64,000 nucleotides of DNA from Marinobacter maritimus. GTDB taxonomy: Bacteria > Pseudomonadota > Gammaproteobacteria > Pseudomonadales > Oleiphilaceae. Shown here piece by piece: positions 28,025 to 36,883 of the stretch. The notes under the pieces are model-generated. The model was not told the origin of the DNA. It made no database searches and saw only the letters and a list, made by a program, of their open reading frames with translations. Both the position numbers and the translations under genes were made by a program. Each line of letters starts with the position of its first letter. Position 1 is the first letter of the stretch. The stretch covers positions 806,001 to 870,000 of the forward strand of contig NZ_VCGW01000002.1 of assembly GCF_007671675.1 (NCBI RefSeq), given 5' to 3'.

Positions 28025-28364
28025 CGGGGCGATAGTGCCAGTTGTCTGGTATTTGCTGAATTTGTTGGCAACTCCGGTTATCGGTTTCGTGATTTTACTC
28101 TGGCTGTTTATGAAAAGTTCCGAAACCAATGAGCTGCGCCGGGCTCACACCCGTGCCGCTATGTTCATGTCACTGATTGGGTTTGTGCTGATCAGTTCGG
28201 GTGTTGCTCTTAGCTGGATGTTCTTCGGTGATGTGGGACATTTCGGGACATTTGCGTTGGTTTGGGCAATCGCCTTGCATACGGGCTTTGTGCTCTGGGG
28301 AATTGTTTCCTTGGCGCAAGCGATGTCGGAGAAAATGCCATACTTTCCGACCAAGTGGCTCTGA
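27990..28364 (+). CDS. Small membrane protein following norQ, function unknown
   Basis: 124 residues with three hydrophobic segments (about 19-40, 57-80, 85-110) and a charged KSSETNELRRAHTRAAM loop. GGAGG seven bases ahead of the ATG inside the norQ gene; the 35-base overlap suggests coupling. Position matches the small nirO/nirP genes beside nirQ in pseudomonads, although I see no firm homology. A membrane assembly factor for NorCB is plausible. Confidence 0.7.
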   Translation: MQYSGARKKPASGAIVPVVWYLLNLLATPVIGFVILLWLFMKSSETNELRRAHTRAAMFMSLIGFVLISSGVALSWMFFGDVGHFGTFALVWAIALHTGFVLWGIVSLAQAMSEKMPYFPTKWL

Positions 28365-28492
28365 CTCAACGTGATCTTTTCGGGATAAATTCTTTAGCTC
28401 TGCGTTAAGTCTCTGTGAACCGGTACGTGCATGATGGTTGTTAGAGCCGGGGGCAGATGCCTCTGGCTAATAACAAATACCGGGAGAAGTGT

Positions 28493-28825
28493 ATGAAGAA
28501 GCTGACTCGAATGTTTCTTGCGGCAGCGATTACTGTTGCCGGGATGGGTGTAAGCTTGGCCAATGCTGATGAGATGGGTAAAAGCGACAACACGAATCAC
28601 AGTGCTACGATGAAAGATGACGGCATGATGCATGACGACATGAAGAAAGACGACATGAAGAAAGATGAAATGAAGAAAGATGAAATGAAGAAAGACGAAA
28701 TGATGAAAGATAACATGAAAAAAGACGATGGCATGAAGCACGACGACATGAAAAAAGATGACAGCATGATGCATGACGATATGAAGAAAGATAAGCACAT
28801 GAAAGACGGTATGGGGAAATCATAG
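28493..28825 (+). CDS. Secreted MXKDX pentapeptide repeat protein
   Basis: 110 residues. Signal peptide (KKLTRMFLAAAITVAGMG to ANA-DE) followed by about 14 copies of a Met-x-Lys/His-Asp pentapeptide (MKKDD, MKKDE, MMHDD). It is rich in Met, Asp, Lys and His with no hydrophobic core, so it is likely disordered and perhaps metal binding. The repeats are encoded by 15-base units with up to perfect identity (28643-28700). The gene stands alone between the norQ unit and the norF end. Function of MXKDX proteins is not established. Confidence 0.85.
   Translation: MKKLTRMFLAAAITVAGMGVSLANADEMGKSDNTNHSATMKDDGMMHDDMKKDDMKKDEMKKDEMKKDEMMKDNMKKDDGMKHDDMKKDDSMMHDDMKKDKHMKDGMGKS
28643..28720 (+). repeat. 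15-base tandem repeats in the MXKDX gene
   Basis: Units such as ATGAAGAAAGATGAA repeat back to back, differing only by silent or D/E changes. Copy number could vary by slippage without a frameshift, since the unit is a multiple of three. Confidence 0.8.
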
Positions 28826-28857
28826 GATAGGCAGTCGTCTGGCGTTTCAAGCATATC

Positions 28858-28884
28858 ATCCGCCCGGCTGCGCTCCGGGCGGAT
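28858..28884 (+). terminator. Hairpin between the MXKDX gene and norF
   Basis: ATCCGCCCGG (28858-28867), seven-base loop, CCGGGCGGAT (28875-28884). Strong 10-bp stem in the gap between convergent genes, but without a T-run on either side, so a terminator is likely but not certain. Confidence 0.55.
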
Positions 28885-28900
28885 CTGATCAGACCATAGC

Positions 28901-29140
28901 TCACGTAAATGTATGAAACCCTGCAATTGCCACAATCACCACAGGCGCCCATGACTGGGCAATCAGCCTCCACCCGCGCGGTGCGTGCTTCATCTCCATG
29001 AAGTGGTCCACCAGTAGCATAGCTTTCACAATCACCAGTCCAAAAACCAACCAAGCCAGAAATTCAGGGCCAATTCCAGCCTTAAGTGCGATCACTGGCA
29101 AGGCGGTGCAAATCATCAATGCAAAATAGACCGTCAGCAT
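28901..29140 (-). CDS. norF: NorF, cytochrome c oxidase subunit IV-like protein
   Basis: 79 residues, three short hydrophobic segments, with the subunit IV-like FGLVIVKAMLLVDHFMEMKH followed by APRGWRLI. Small accessory membrane protein of the norCB(QD)EF group; in Paracoccus norEF improve NO reductase activity. It lies 12 bases downstream of norE. Confidence 0.82.
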   Translation of the reverse strand: MLTVYFALMICTALPVIALKAGIGPEFLAWLVFGLVIVKAMLLVDHFMEMKHAPRGWRLIAQSWAPVVIVAIAGFHTFT

Positions 29141-29152
29141 CGTAAGCCCTCC

Positions 29153-29752
29153 CTAGGCGAGAACGTATATCATCGGAAACAACACCAGCCACACCAGGTC
29201 CACCATGTGCCAGTACGAAGCGCCGGATTCCATGCCGTTCATATCCGAACCATCGTAGTCACCGTTGCCGACTTTTACGGCCAGAACGATCAGGATGACC
29301 TGCCCAAGAATTACATGCATGAAGTGAAAGAACGTCAGAAAGAAATAGAACATGAAGAAAGTATCTGTACCCAGGTTATAGCCCTGGCTATAAAGGTTCA
29401 CGTACTCATAAACTTTGCCCACGGTGTAAATGCAGGAAACCGCAACAGCCAGCCAGAGGCGCCATTGCACGCCAGAGCGTCGGTGACGGAGTTGATGAAC
29501 CGATGTTGCGACCAGGTAGCTGGCGGTGATCAGTGCGGCCGTATTAAGCAGCCCGATCAACGGGTGCAGAACTTCGCGACCGGCGTGGAACGTGGCTGGA
29601 TCCAGGCTGCGGGCGACCGCGAAGCCGATAAACATAATGCCGAAGACGGCCAGTTCGGCGAAGATGAATATCCATGCCGCGATATCGCCAGGTAGCTGGC
29701 GTGCACCGGATTCCGGTTCGGGCTCAAGAGCCAAGTCAGTCATATCGCTCAT
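29153..29752 (-). CDS. norE: NorE, cytochrome c oxidase subunit III-like protein
   Basis: 199 residues, five membrane helices of the heme-copper oxidase subunit III fold: PGDIAAWIFIFAELAVFGIM, LLNTAALITASYLVATSV, YFFLTFFHFMHVILGQVILI and WHMVDLVWLVLFPMIYVL. There is no matching oxidase subunit I, so it is a NorE accessory protein supporting NO reductase. Its start overlaps closely with the norD end. Confidence 0.88.
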   Translation of the reverse strand: MSDMTDLALEPEPESGARQLPGDIAAWIFIFAELAVFGIMFIGFAVARSLDPATFHAGREVLHPLIGLLNTAALITASYLVATSVHQLRHRRSGVQWRLWLAVAVSCIYTVGKVYEYVNLYSQGYNLGTDTFFMFYFFLTFFHFMHVILGQVILIVLAVKVGNGDYDGSDMNGMESGASYWHMVDLVWLVLFPMIYVLA

Positions 29753-29753
29753 A

Positions 29754-31577
29754 TCAGTGCGTCAGATTCAGATAGAGTTTGGGGAGCTGCAACGGCAACT
29801 GTGCCGGGTCGCGAATCACCACGAAGTTGTTGCTGCCGAACACATAAGGCAGGTATTCGCTCGCTTCGTCATCAATAGTCACGCAGAACGGTGTCAGTCC
29901 GGCTTTTTGGGCTTCCTGCACCGCCATGCGGGTGTCTTCCACGCCGTATCGGCCTTCGTAGATGTCGAGGTCGTTGGGCTTGCCGTCGGTCAGCAGTAGC
30001 AGAATCTTCTGATGCTCGTGGCGCGCCTGTAGCAGTTTGGTCGCCTGGCGAATAGCGGCGCCCATGCGGGTATAGAACCCTGGTTCCAGTGCCTGTATGC
30101 GGCCTCGAATGGTGCTGGTGTAGGCTTCATCAAAGCTTTTCAGATGATGGAATCGCACGTGGTCGCGCCGTCGCGATGAAAATGCAAACAGAGCAAAGGG
30201 ATCGCGGCTGGCCTGCAGGGCTTCGCTGAGCAGTTGCAGTCCGTCCCGGGCAACGTCGATCACCCGCTGATGGTTGTTGATATAGGTTTCGGTCGAGAGT
30301 GACACATCCGCCAGTACCAGACAGGCGAGATCACGCTGGCTTTGCTGGCAACGGCGGAACAATTTCTGGTCAATAATCCCTTGGCCACGCCGGTTTTGAA
30401 CTTCCCGCTCAAGGCAGGCGTCGAGATCCAGCTCATCGCCGTCCATTTGCCGCTTTTGCCATTGCTTCAGAGGCTTCAGAGCGCTGAATTGCCGTTGCAG
30501 ACGCTTTGCCGGCCGACGTAGTGCTTCCGGAAGCTCAGCGGGCACGGCGTCTTTTGCCAGCATGGGCTGCAGGCAGCAGAATGCGTCTCGATAACTCTGG
30601 CTGCGCCAATCCCACTCCGGCAAGTGAATGCCCGGACCAAGGCGCAGGTCGTCGTGCTCCTCCGAGGGCAGGTCGAGATCAAACTTGATGGCCGATGAAG
30701 TTTCCTTGCGGTCGTTGGATACGGAGATTATGTCCATATCATTCGCAACGGCTTCGGCATCTTCTTCGTCGGTATCGTCGCCCGCCCGGTCAACCGGAAT
30801 GAACTCGGTCCAGGAGAACAGGCTTTCCAGCCGAAAGAGCATCAGGCCCTGGTCGCGATTGAAGGCTTCCACCCGTTCTGCCTGTTTGCGTTTGTTTTTC
30901 TTGGTAAGACCGCCGGGGCTGGATTGGGTATCCTCATCGCCGGTTACCTGCCCGTTGGCTTTGCCTTGCTCCAGAGCGGGGTACAGCCAGAGAATGACCG
31001 GCCATAGATCGTTGTCGGCGGCGGGCAGGGAAGGAACACTGCCCGGATGGATGAGGGCCTGTCGGATTGCCTGTTCGCGGGTCGCTTCCTGAGCAGTCAG
31101 GCTTTCGGGATCAGGGCGCCAGTACAAAACTTGCTTGACCAGGCGCTGGTAAACCTTTTCCAGCCCTGGCCAGCGCGCGAGAACGCCCTGCACCAGAGCC
31201 TGGTTGCCGGTGAACCAGTCGCTGTCAGATGGAGCCGGCGAAGCCGCGAGAGCAGCAAGCCAGATATAGAGATCCCGGTTCAACTGTTTGGAAGGGAACC
31301 GGGCGATTCTCTCCGGCAGACGCAGGTTTTGGTCGTCCCGCCAGGCCAGTTCAAATTTGCGATGTGTTCCCGCGAGTTTGTGCAAAAACTTCCGACGCAG
31401 GCGGAAGTGCCGGGGTTCTGCGGTCACCAGGCTGAGTGCCGGGTCGCCCCCGAAGGCGCGGAACACAATGCCCAGGCTGCGAGCTTCGTCTTTCAGGTAA
31501 ACGGCGTGCTCGGGAAATTCGCCCAGAGCTTGGCGGGTAATGTATTCATGCCATTTGTAGCCGACCCACTCTTCCAT
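29754..31577 (-). CDS. norD: NorD, VWA-domain activator of NO reductase
   Basis: 607 residues. The C-terminal von Willebrand A domain holds the metal site D424-V-S-L-S (LVLADVSLSTETY) and, further on, LLLTDGKPNDLDIYEGRYG. The N-terminal two thirds are family specific. NorD works with the ATPase NorQ to insert or activate the NorB non-heme iron. An acidic run (about 263-275) is present. Cotranscribed with norE and norF. Confidence 0.93.
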   Translation of the reverse strand: MEEWVGYKWHEYITRQALGEFPEHAVYLKDEARSLGIVFRAFGGDPALSLVTAEPRHFRLRRKFLHKLAGTHRKFELAWRDDQNLRLPERIARFPSKQLNRDLYIWLAALAASPAPSDSDWFTGNQALVQGVLARWPGLEKVYQRLVKQVLYWRPDPESLTAQEATREQAIRQALIHPGSVPSLPAADNDLWPVILWLYPALEQGKANGQVTGDEDTQSSPGGLTKKNKRKQAERVEAFNRDQGLMLFRLESLFSWTEFIPVDRAGDDTDEEDAEAVANDMDIISVSNDRKETSSAIKFDLDLPSEEHDDLRLGPGIHLPEWDWRSQSYRDAFCCLQPMLAKDAVPAELPEALRRPAKRLQRQFSALKPLKQWQKRQMDGDELDLDACLEREVQNRRGQGIIDQKLFRRCQQSQRDLACLVLADVSLSTETYINNHQRVIDVARDGLQLLSEALQASRDPFALFAFSSRRRDHVRFHHLKSFDEAYTSTIRGRIQALEPGFYTRMGAAIRQATKLLQARHEHQKILLLLTDGKPNDLDIYEGRYGVEDTRMAVQEAQKAGLTPFCVTIDDEASEYLPYVFGSNNFVVIRDPAQLPLQLPKLYLNLTH

Positions 31578-31588
31578 CTCGAACTCCT

Positions 31589-32557
31589 TCAGGCCCGCTG
31601 CCGGGCGGGTTTGCTGGCAGGCTGGTGGTTAGTATCCAGCAGGTGAATTGGGATGAGAACCGTCTGCCGGCTAGGCTCACCGGGTTGCCAGTGCAGCAAG
31701 CTGCCTTCCGGGTTGTTTTTCTGCACTTCACGGCAAGCGCTCACGCATTGCAGACATTGGGTGCAGGAAAACTTTGCACGTTTGTGGCTGCGAGTGGGCA
31801 GCCGCATGGGGCAGGCCTCGTCGCAGGCCTTGGTGCAGTCGCGGCAGGCCGCCGCACGGGTAGTATCAAAAGTAACCAGATGGCCACGGCCGTGGGTCAT
31901 CCAGGCAATGCTCTGTACCACGCCAAAGGCGCAGCCGTATTTACAGAACAGGTGGCGTGCAAACAGGAAGTCCAGGGTAAAAACGGTGGTGGCTATGGCC
32001 AGAAACACCGTTGGGTAGAAGGCCAGGTTGCCGGTGACCAAGTCCGTATATAACGGGATGGGTGGCAACAGGTAAGAAAGCATAGCCAGAGCCCAGGAAA
32101 AGCCAATCAGGCTGCACACGGATGTCAGCCCCGCCCAGTGAATGACCTTGCCGCGTCGGCCTTTCCTCAGGGCTTCCCATAGTGTCGGGCGGCCTGTAAT
32201 GCGGGTCATCAGGCTGTTGATGATTTCCACCACAGAAAAATGTGGGCACAGCCAACCGCAGTAGATGCGGCCCCATTTCCAGGCAACCCAAAGCACAAGG
32301 GGAACCAGAACAAGAATGGGGAGAATAAACCACAGCAGAACCTGGCTGGCGACGTCCACAGGGGAACTCTGCACCACCCAGTCGAGATTCAGGTTGAACG
32401 AAAGCGGAAAACCGAGAACAACAAATCGGGCTTCCGTTAAGTCATAGCGAAAAATATTCAAAACCGGTGCCAGCAGGAACAGCCCAAAGAACGCAGCGCG
32501 AGTGATCAGGCGCTTGCTCTGGAGTGTGTCCTTGGGGTTTGCTTGCTGCACGGTCAC
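31589..32557 (-). CDS. Polyferredoxin-type membrane protein of the nor operon
   Basis: 322 residues. Five or so membrane helices with a NapH/CcoG-like motif YCGWLCPHF and FCKYGCAFG, and a cytoplasmic tail with two 4Fe-4S patterns (CRDCTKACDEACP and CTQCLQCVSAC, the latter ending C-R). It could pass electrons across the membrane or repair an Fe-S or copper centre. It sits between norB and norD, an unusual place for such a gene. It is not the CcoG accessory protein by gene context, since no cbb3 oxidase genes are nearby. Confidence 0.8.
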   Translation of the reverse strand: MTVQQANPKDTLQSKRLITRAAFFGLFLLAPVLNIFRYDLTEARFVVLGFPLSFNLNLDWVVQSSPVDVASQVLLWFILPILVLVPLVLWVAWKWGRIYCGWLCPHFSVVEIINSLMTRITGRPTLWEALRKGRRGKVIHWAGLTSVCSLIGFSWALAMLSYLLPPIPLYTDLVTGNLAFYPTVFLAIATTVFTLDFLFARHLFCKYGCAFGVVQSIAWMTHGRGHLVTFDTTRAAACRDCTKACDEACPMRLPTRSHKRAKFSCTQCLQCVSACREVQKNNPEGSLLHWQPGEPSRQTVLIPIHLLDTNHQPASKPARQRA

Positions 32558-32575
32558 AGTTCAGTTCCGGATAGG

Positions 32576-32602
32576 CAGGGCCGGAAACGAGTTCCGGCCC
32601 TG
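32576..32602 (-). other. Perfect hairpin between norB and the ferredoxin-type gene
   Basis: CAGGGCCGGAA (32576-32586), loop ACGAG, TTCCGGCCCTG (32592-32602): an 11-bp perfect stem in the 65-base gap. No T-run on the minus strand, so rather an mRNA processing or stabilising element that could set norCB above norDEF than a full terminator. Confidence 0.65.
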
Positions 32603-32622
32603 GTGAGTTTCACGACGGCGGC

Positions 32623-34498
<1,876 letters not shown>

Positions 34499-34544
34499 TG
34501 GTCTCTCTCCTCGGTCGTTGTGGAATACCTGACTGCCCTACTAG

Positions 34545-34584
34545 GATATAAAGATGTATTCATAATGCTGTTGATGATTATCAA
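34545..34584 (-). promoter_or_regulatory. DNR-dependent promoter of norC
   Basis: TTGATGATTATCAA (34571-34584), a perfect dyad. On the minus strand the -10-like hexamer TATATC lies at 34550-34545, putting the start site near 34537, 40 to 41 bases from the dyad centre. Confidence 0.88.
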
Positions 34585-34619
34585 GCATTGTCGGGAATCA
34601 CACTATTGCGCCGGGGAGT

Positions 34620-34635
34620 TACCTCCGTAGGGGTA
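34620..34635. promoter_or_regulatory. NarL-type 7-2-7 site upstream of norC and the AEC gene
   Basis: TACCTCC-GT-AGGGGTA: inverted heptamers, one perfect (TACCCCT on the other strand) and one with a single mismatch at the last base, with a two-base spacer. It lies 50 bases upstream of the norC DNR box and 54 bases upstream of the plus-strand gene. Confidence 0.65.
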
Positions 34636-34688
34636 GATGGTAGACTTCGCGACTTGTTTTCTCTGAATCTTGATGCCCCGGAGTCATT

Positions 34689-35606
34689 ATGGCCGCAGCG
34701 CTGGCGTTGTTTATCAAGCTGATTCCGCTCTATGTCACGGTTGCACTCGGCTGGGTTGCCGGCCGCTATCTCGAGGCAAGCGGTAAGCACATTGCGGGCA
34801 TCATGCTTTATATTGTTACGCCTTCGGTGGTGTTTTCAGGTGTCATGGCGGCACCGCTTTCACCGGAAGTGATCTTCCTGCCATTCCTGGTGTTCGGGTT
34901 TGCGTCGGTGCTTGCCATTGTGCAGTTCAGGTTCGCGCGGCGGGTACTGACAGATGGCAGTGCCAGCATTGTTCCGCTGTGTGTCGGCTCGGGTAATACC
35001 GGTTATTTTGGTGTGCCGGTCGCGTTGCTGCTGTTCGGGGAAGAAGGACTGGCGATTTATATTGTGTGCATGTTGGGCGTCACCCTGTTTGAGAGTTCGG
35101 TGGGGTTCTACCTCGCCGCTCGCGGCCGGCATGATTTGAGAGAGTCGCTGTGGCGAGTCGCAAAACTGCCTTCGGTTTATGCATTCCTTGCAGCCGTGAC
35201 CCTCAACCTTTCGGGTATCGGCATTCCTGAGGTGTTTATGCCGCTTTTTGACAACCTGCGCGGTGCCTACAGCATTCTGGGCATGATGATCATTGGTATG
35301 AGTATCAGCAGTTTCCGTGGCTTAGTGGGCAACGTGCGGTTTACCGCTCTGGCATTTTTCGGCAAGTTTGTGGCCTGGCCGTTATTGGCAACAGCATTCT
35401 GGTGGCTGGATTCACAGATCCTGGGTATTTATGAACCAGCGGTGCACAAGGCCATCTTCCTGATTTCCATTACGCCCATCGCAGCCAATACTGTCGTTAT
35501 TGCAACCTTGCTGGACACCTCTCCCCGGCAGGCTGCAGGCACCGTTATGCTGTCGACGATCTTTGCGCTGGTGTTTATCCCTGTGATGATTTCGCTAGCG
35601 TTCTAG
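34689..35606 (+). CDS. AEC family transporter (auxin efflux carrier type)
   Basis: 305 residues, ten helices in two halves. Features are the N-terminal LIKLIPLYVTVALGWVAGRYL and the mid GSGNTGYFGVPVALLLFGEEG with the paired C-terminal ISITPIAANTVVIATLL, both AEC landmarks. Members carry carboxylates such as malonate or malate, or unknown solutes. Its tail overlaps the convergent CDF gene by 32 bases. No link to nitrogen oxides beyond a shared upstream region with norC. Confidence 0.85.
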   Translation: MAAALALFIKLIPLYVTVALGWVAGRYLEASGKHIAGIMLYIVTPSVVFSGVMAAPLSPEVIFLPFLVFGFASVLAIVQFRFARRVLTDGSASIVPLCVGSGNTGYFGVPVALLLFGEEGLAIYIVCMLGVTLFESSVGFYLAARGRHDLRESLWRVAKLPSVYAFLAAVTLNLSGIGIPEVFMPLFDNLRGAYSILGMMIIGMSISSFRGLVGNVRFTALAFFGKFVAWPLLATAFWWLDSQILGIYEPAVHKAIFLISITPIAANTVVIATLLDTSPRQAAGTVMLSTIFALVFIPVMISLAF

Positions 35607-36222
35607 GGTGGTGGTTGGCCTCAGCAATATCATCTCGGGCATGGCGCACTACGCTGACGCCGGCCGTGATTGCCAAAGTGCCCATGATGGCGGCGACAAT
35701 CAGGTCCGGCCATGCGCTTCCTGTACCAAAGACGCCCAGAGCGGCCGCCATGACGGCCAGATTGCTGATGGCGTCGTTGCGGCTGCATAACCAAACCGAG
35801 CGCATATCAGAGTCGCCGTCCCGAAACCGGAAAAGTAAAAACGCCACGCAGAGGTTCGCGATCAAAGCCAGCAGGCCAATCGATCCCATGGTAAACGGCT
35901 CGGGAGTGGTTCCTTGCTGCATCACCCAGAGCGCGCGCGCCCAGACAACCGTGCCGAACAAGGCCATGGTAATGCCTTTGACCAAAGCCGCGCGGCCCCG
36001 CCAAAGCATGCCCATAGACAGAACCGAAAGCGACAGGATGTAGTTGGCGCTATCACCAAAGAAATCGATGGCGTCTGCCATTAAAGAAACAGACCCGGAC
36101 TGCAAACTGGCAACACCTTCCACGAAAAACATGGCCAGATTTACCCAAAGTGCAATCCAGAGTGCGCGGCGAAAACCCGGGGCAGGGGATTTCAGTTCTG
36201 GTCCAGAGCAACTGCATGCCAT
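35575..36222 (-). CDS. Cation diffusion facilitator transporter lacking the C-terminal domain
   Basis: 215 residues with six helices. Metal-site residues appear in helix 2 (SLMADAIDFFGDSANY) and helix 5 (CSRNDAISNLAVMAAAL). It begins MACSCSGPEL, an N-terminal CxC. Most CDF exporters are near 300 residues with a cytosolic C-terminal domain; this one ends after helix 6, a recognised short form. The promoter carries a CadR-like operator and the adjacent gene is a CadR-like regulator, so Cd, Zn or Pb export is likely. ATG 36222 has AGGAGG at six bases. Confidence 0.85.
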   Translation of the reverse strand: MACSCSGPELKSPAPGFRRALWIALWVNLAMFFVEGVASLQSGSVSLMADAIDFFGDSANYILSLSVLSMGMLWRGRAALVKGITMALFGTVVWARALWVMQQGTTPEPFTMGSIGLLALIANLCVAFLLFRFRDGDSDMRSVWLCSRNDAISNLAVMAAALGVFGTGSAWPDLIVAAIMGTLAITAGVSVVRHARDDIAEANHHPRTLAKSSQG

Positions 36223-36256
36223 AAACACCTCCTGAGTAGGCAGGTAGGTATTAAAA

Positions 36257-36277
36257 ACCCTGTAGTTGCTAGAGGGT
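36257..36277 (-). promoter_or_regulatory. MerR/CadR-type operator of the CDF gene
   Basis: ACCCT-GTAGTTGCTAG-AGGGT, an imperfect 21-bp dyad with perfect five-base arms, like operators of CadR and PbrR. On the minus strand it lies between TTGACC (36280-36275) and TTAATA (36254-36249), a 20-base spacer as in MerR-activated promoters. Confidence 0.8.
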
Positions 36278-36307
36278 CAACACCAAACAAGCAGTCGTGA
36301 GAGAATC

Positions 36308-36772
36308 TTAATTTTTACCTGGCCGGTGAGTGCCTGGCACGTGATTCTCGTGGTCGCTGTGCTTGTTGTGCAGATCCTCCAGTTCAGAGCTCAGCCCTCC
36401 CAGAATGCCGCACTCCTTAACCGTGCCAGCATCCGAGCAGGCTTTTTGTAGTTGCTGCAGAGTGTTTTCGAGGTTTGCGAGTTCTTTCAAACGATCACGC
36501 ACGTGATTCAGGTGGCGGGCCAGAAGTGCATCGACTTCGTGGCAGTCTGCTTCGGGACTTTCGGAGAGCCGGATCAGTTCACGAATCTCGTCCTGGGCCA
36601 TATCAAGATTGCGGCAGCGCTTGATAAATAAAAGGCGATCCAGGTGCATGTTGCGATAGGCGCGGTAGCCGCTGGCATCCCGATCCGGTTTGGGGAGCAA
36701 ACCGATTTTCTCGTAGTACCGGATGGTTTCCACGGGCACAGACGAACTCCTGGATATTTCACCGATTTTCAT
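36308..36772 (-). CDS. cadR: MerR family Cd(II)/Pb(II)-type regulator (CadR-like)
   Basis: 154 residues: MerR HTH (MKIGEISRSSSVPVETIRYY EKIG), dimerisation helix, and metal cysteines C77, C112 and C121, in the places used by CadR/PbrR. A His-rich C-terminal tail (LHNKHSDHENHVPGTH) resembles Pseudomonas CadR. It would activate the adjacent CDF gene, which has the matching operator at 36257-36277. The two genes lie on the same strand, regulator upstream. Confidence 0.88.
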   Translation of the reverse strand: MKIGEISRSSSVPVETIRYYEKIGLLPKPDRDASGYRAYRNMHLDRLLFIKRCRNLDMAQDEIRELIRLSESPEADCHEVDALLARHLNHVRDRLKELANLENTLQQLQKACSDAGTVKECGILGGLSSELEDLHNKHSDHENHVPGTHRPGKN

Positions 36773-36883
36773 CGTGCCTGTACTTCCTCGTTATTATTGA
36801 TCTGGCCGGTGTCGGGACCGGGCTGTTTTGGCTATGGTAGAACGTCACCCTATCACTTGTGAACATTAACGGGGAGATTCACC

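Noticed and set aside
28605..29054. 149-codon minus-strand frame opposite the MXKDX gene
   Set aside because: Repetitive Ser/His/Leu product created by reading the 15-base repeats backwards.
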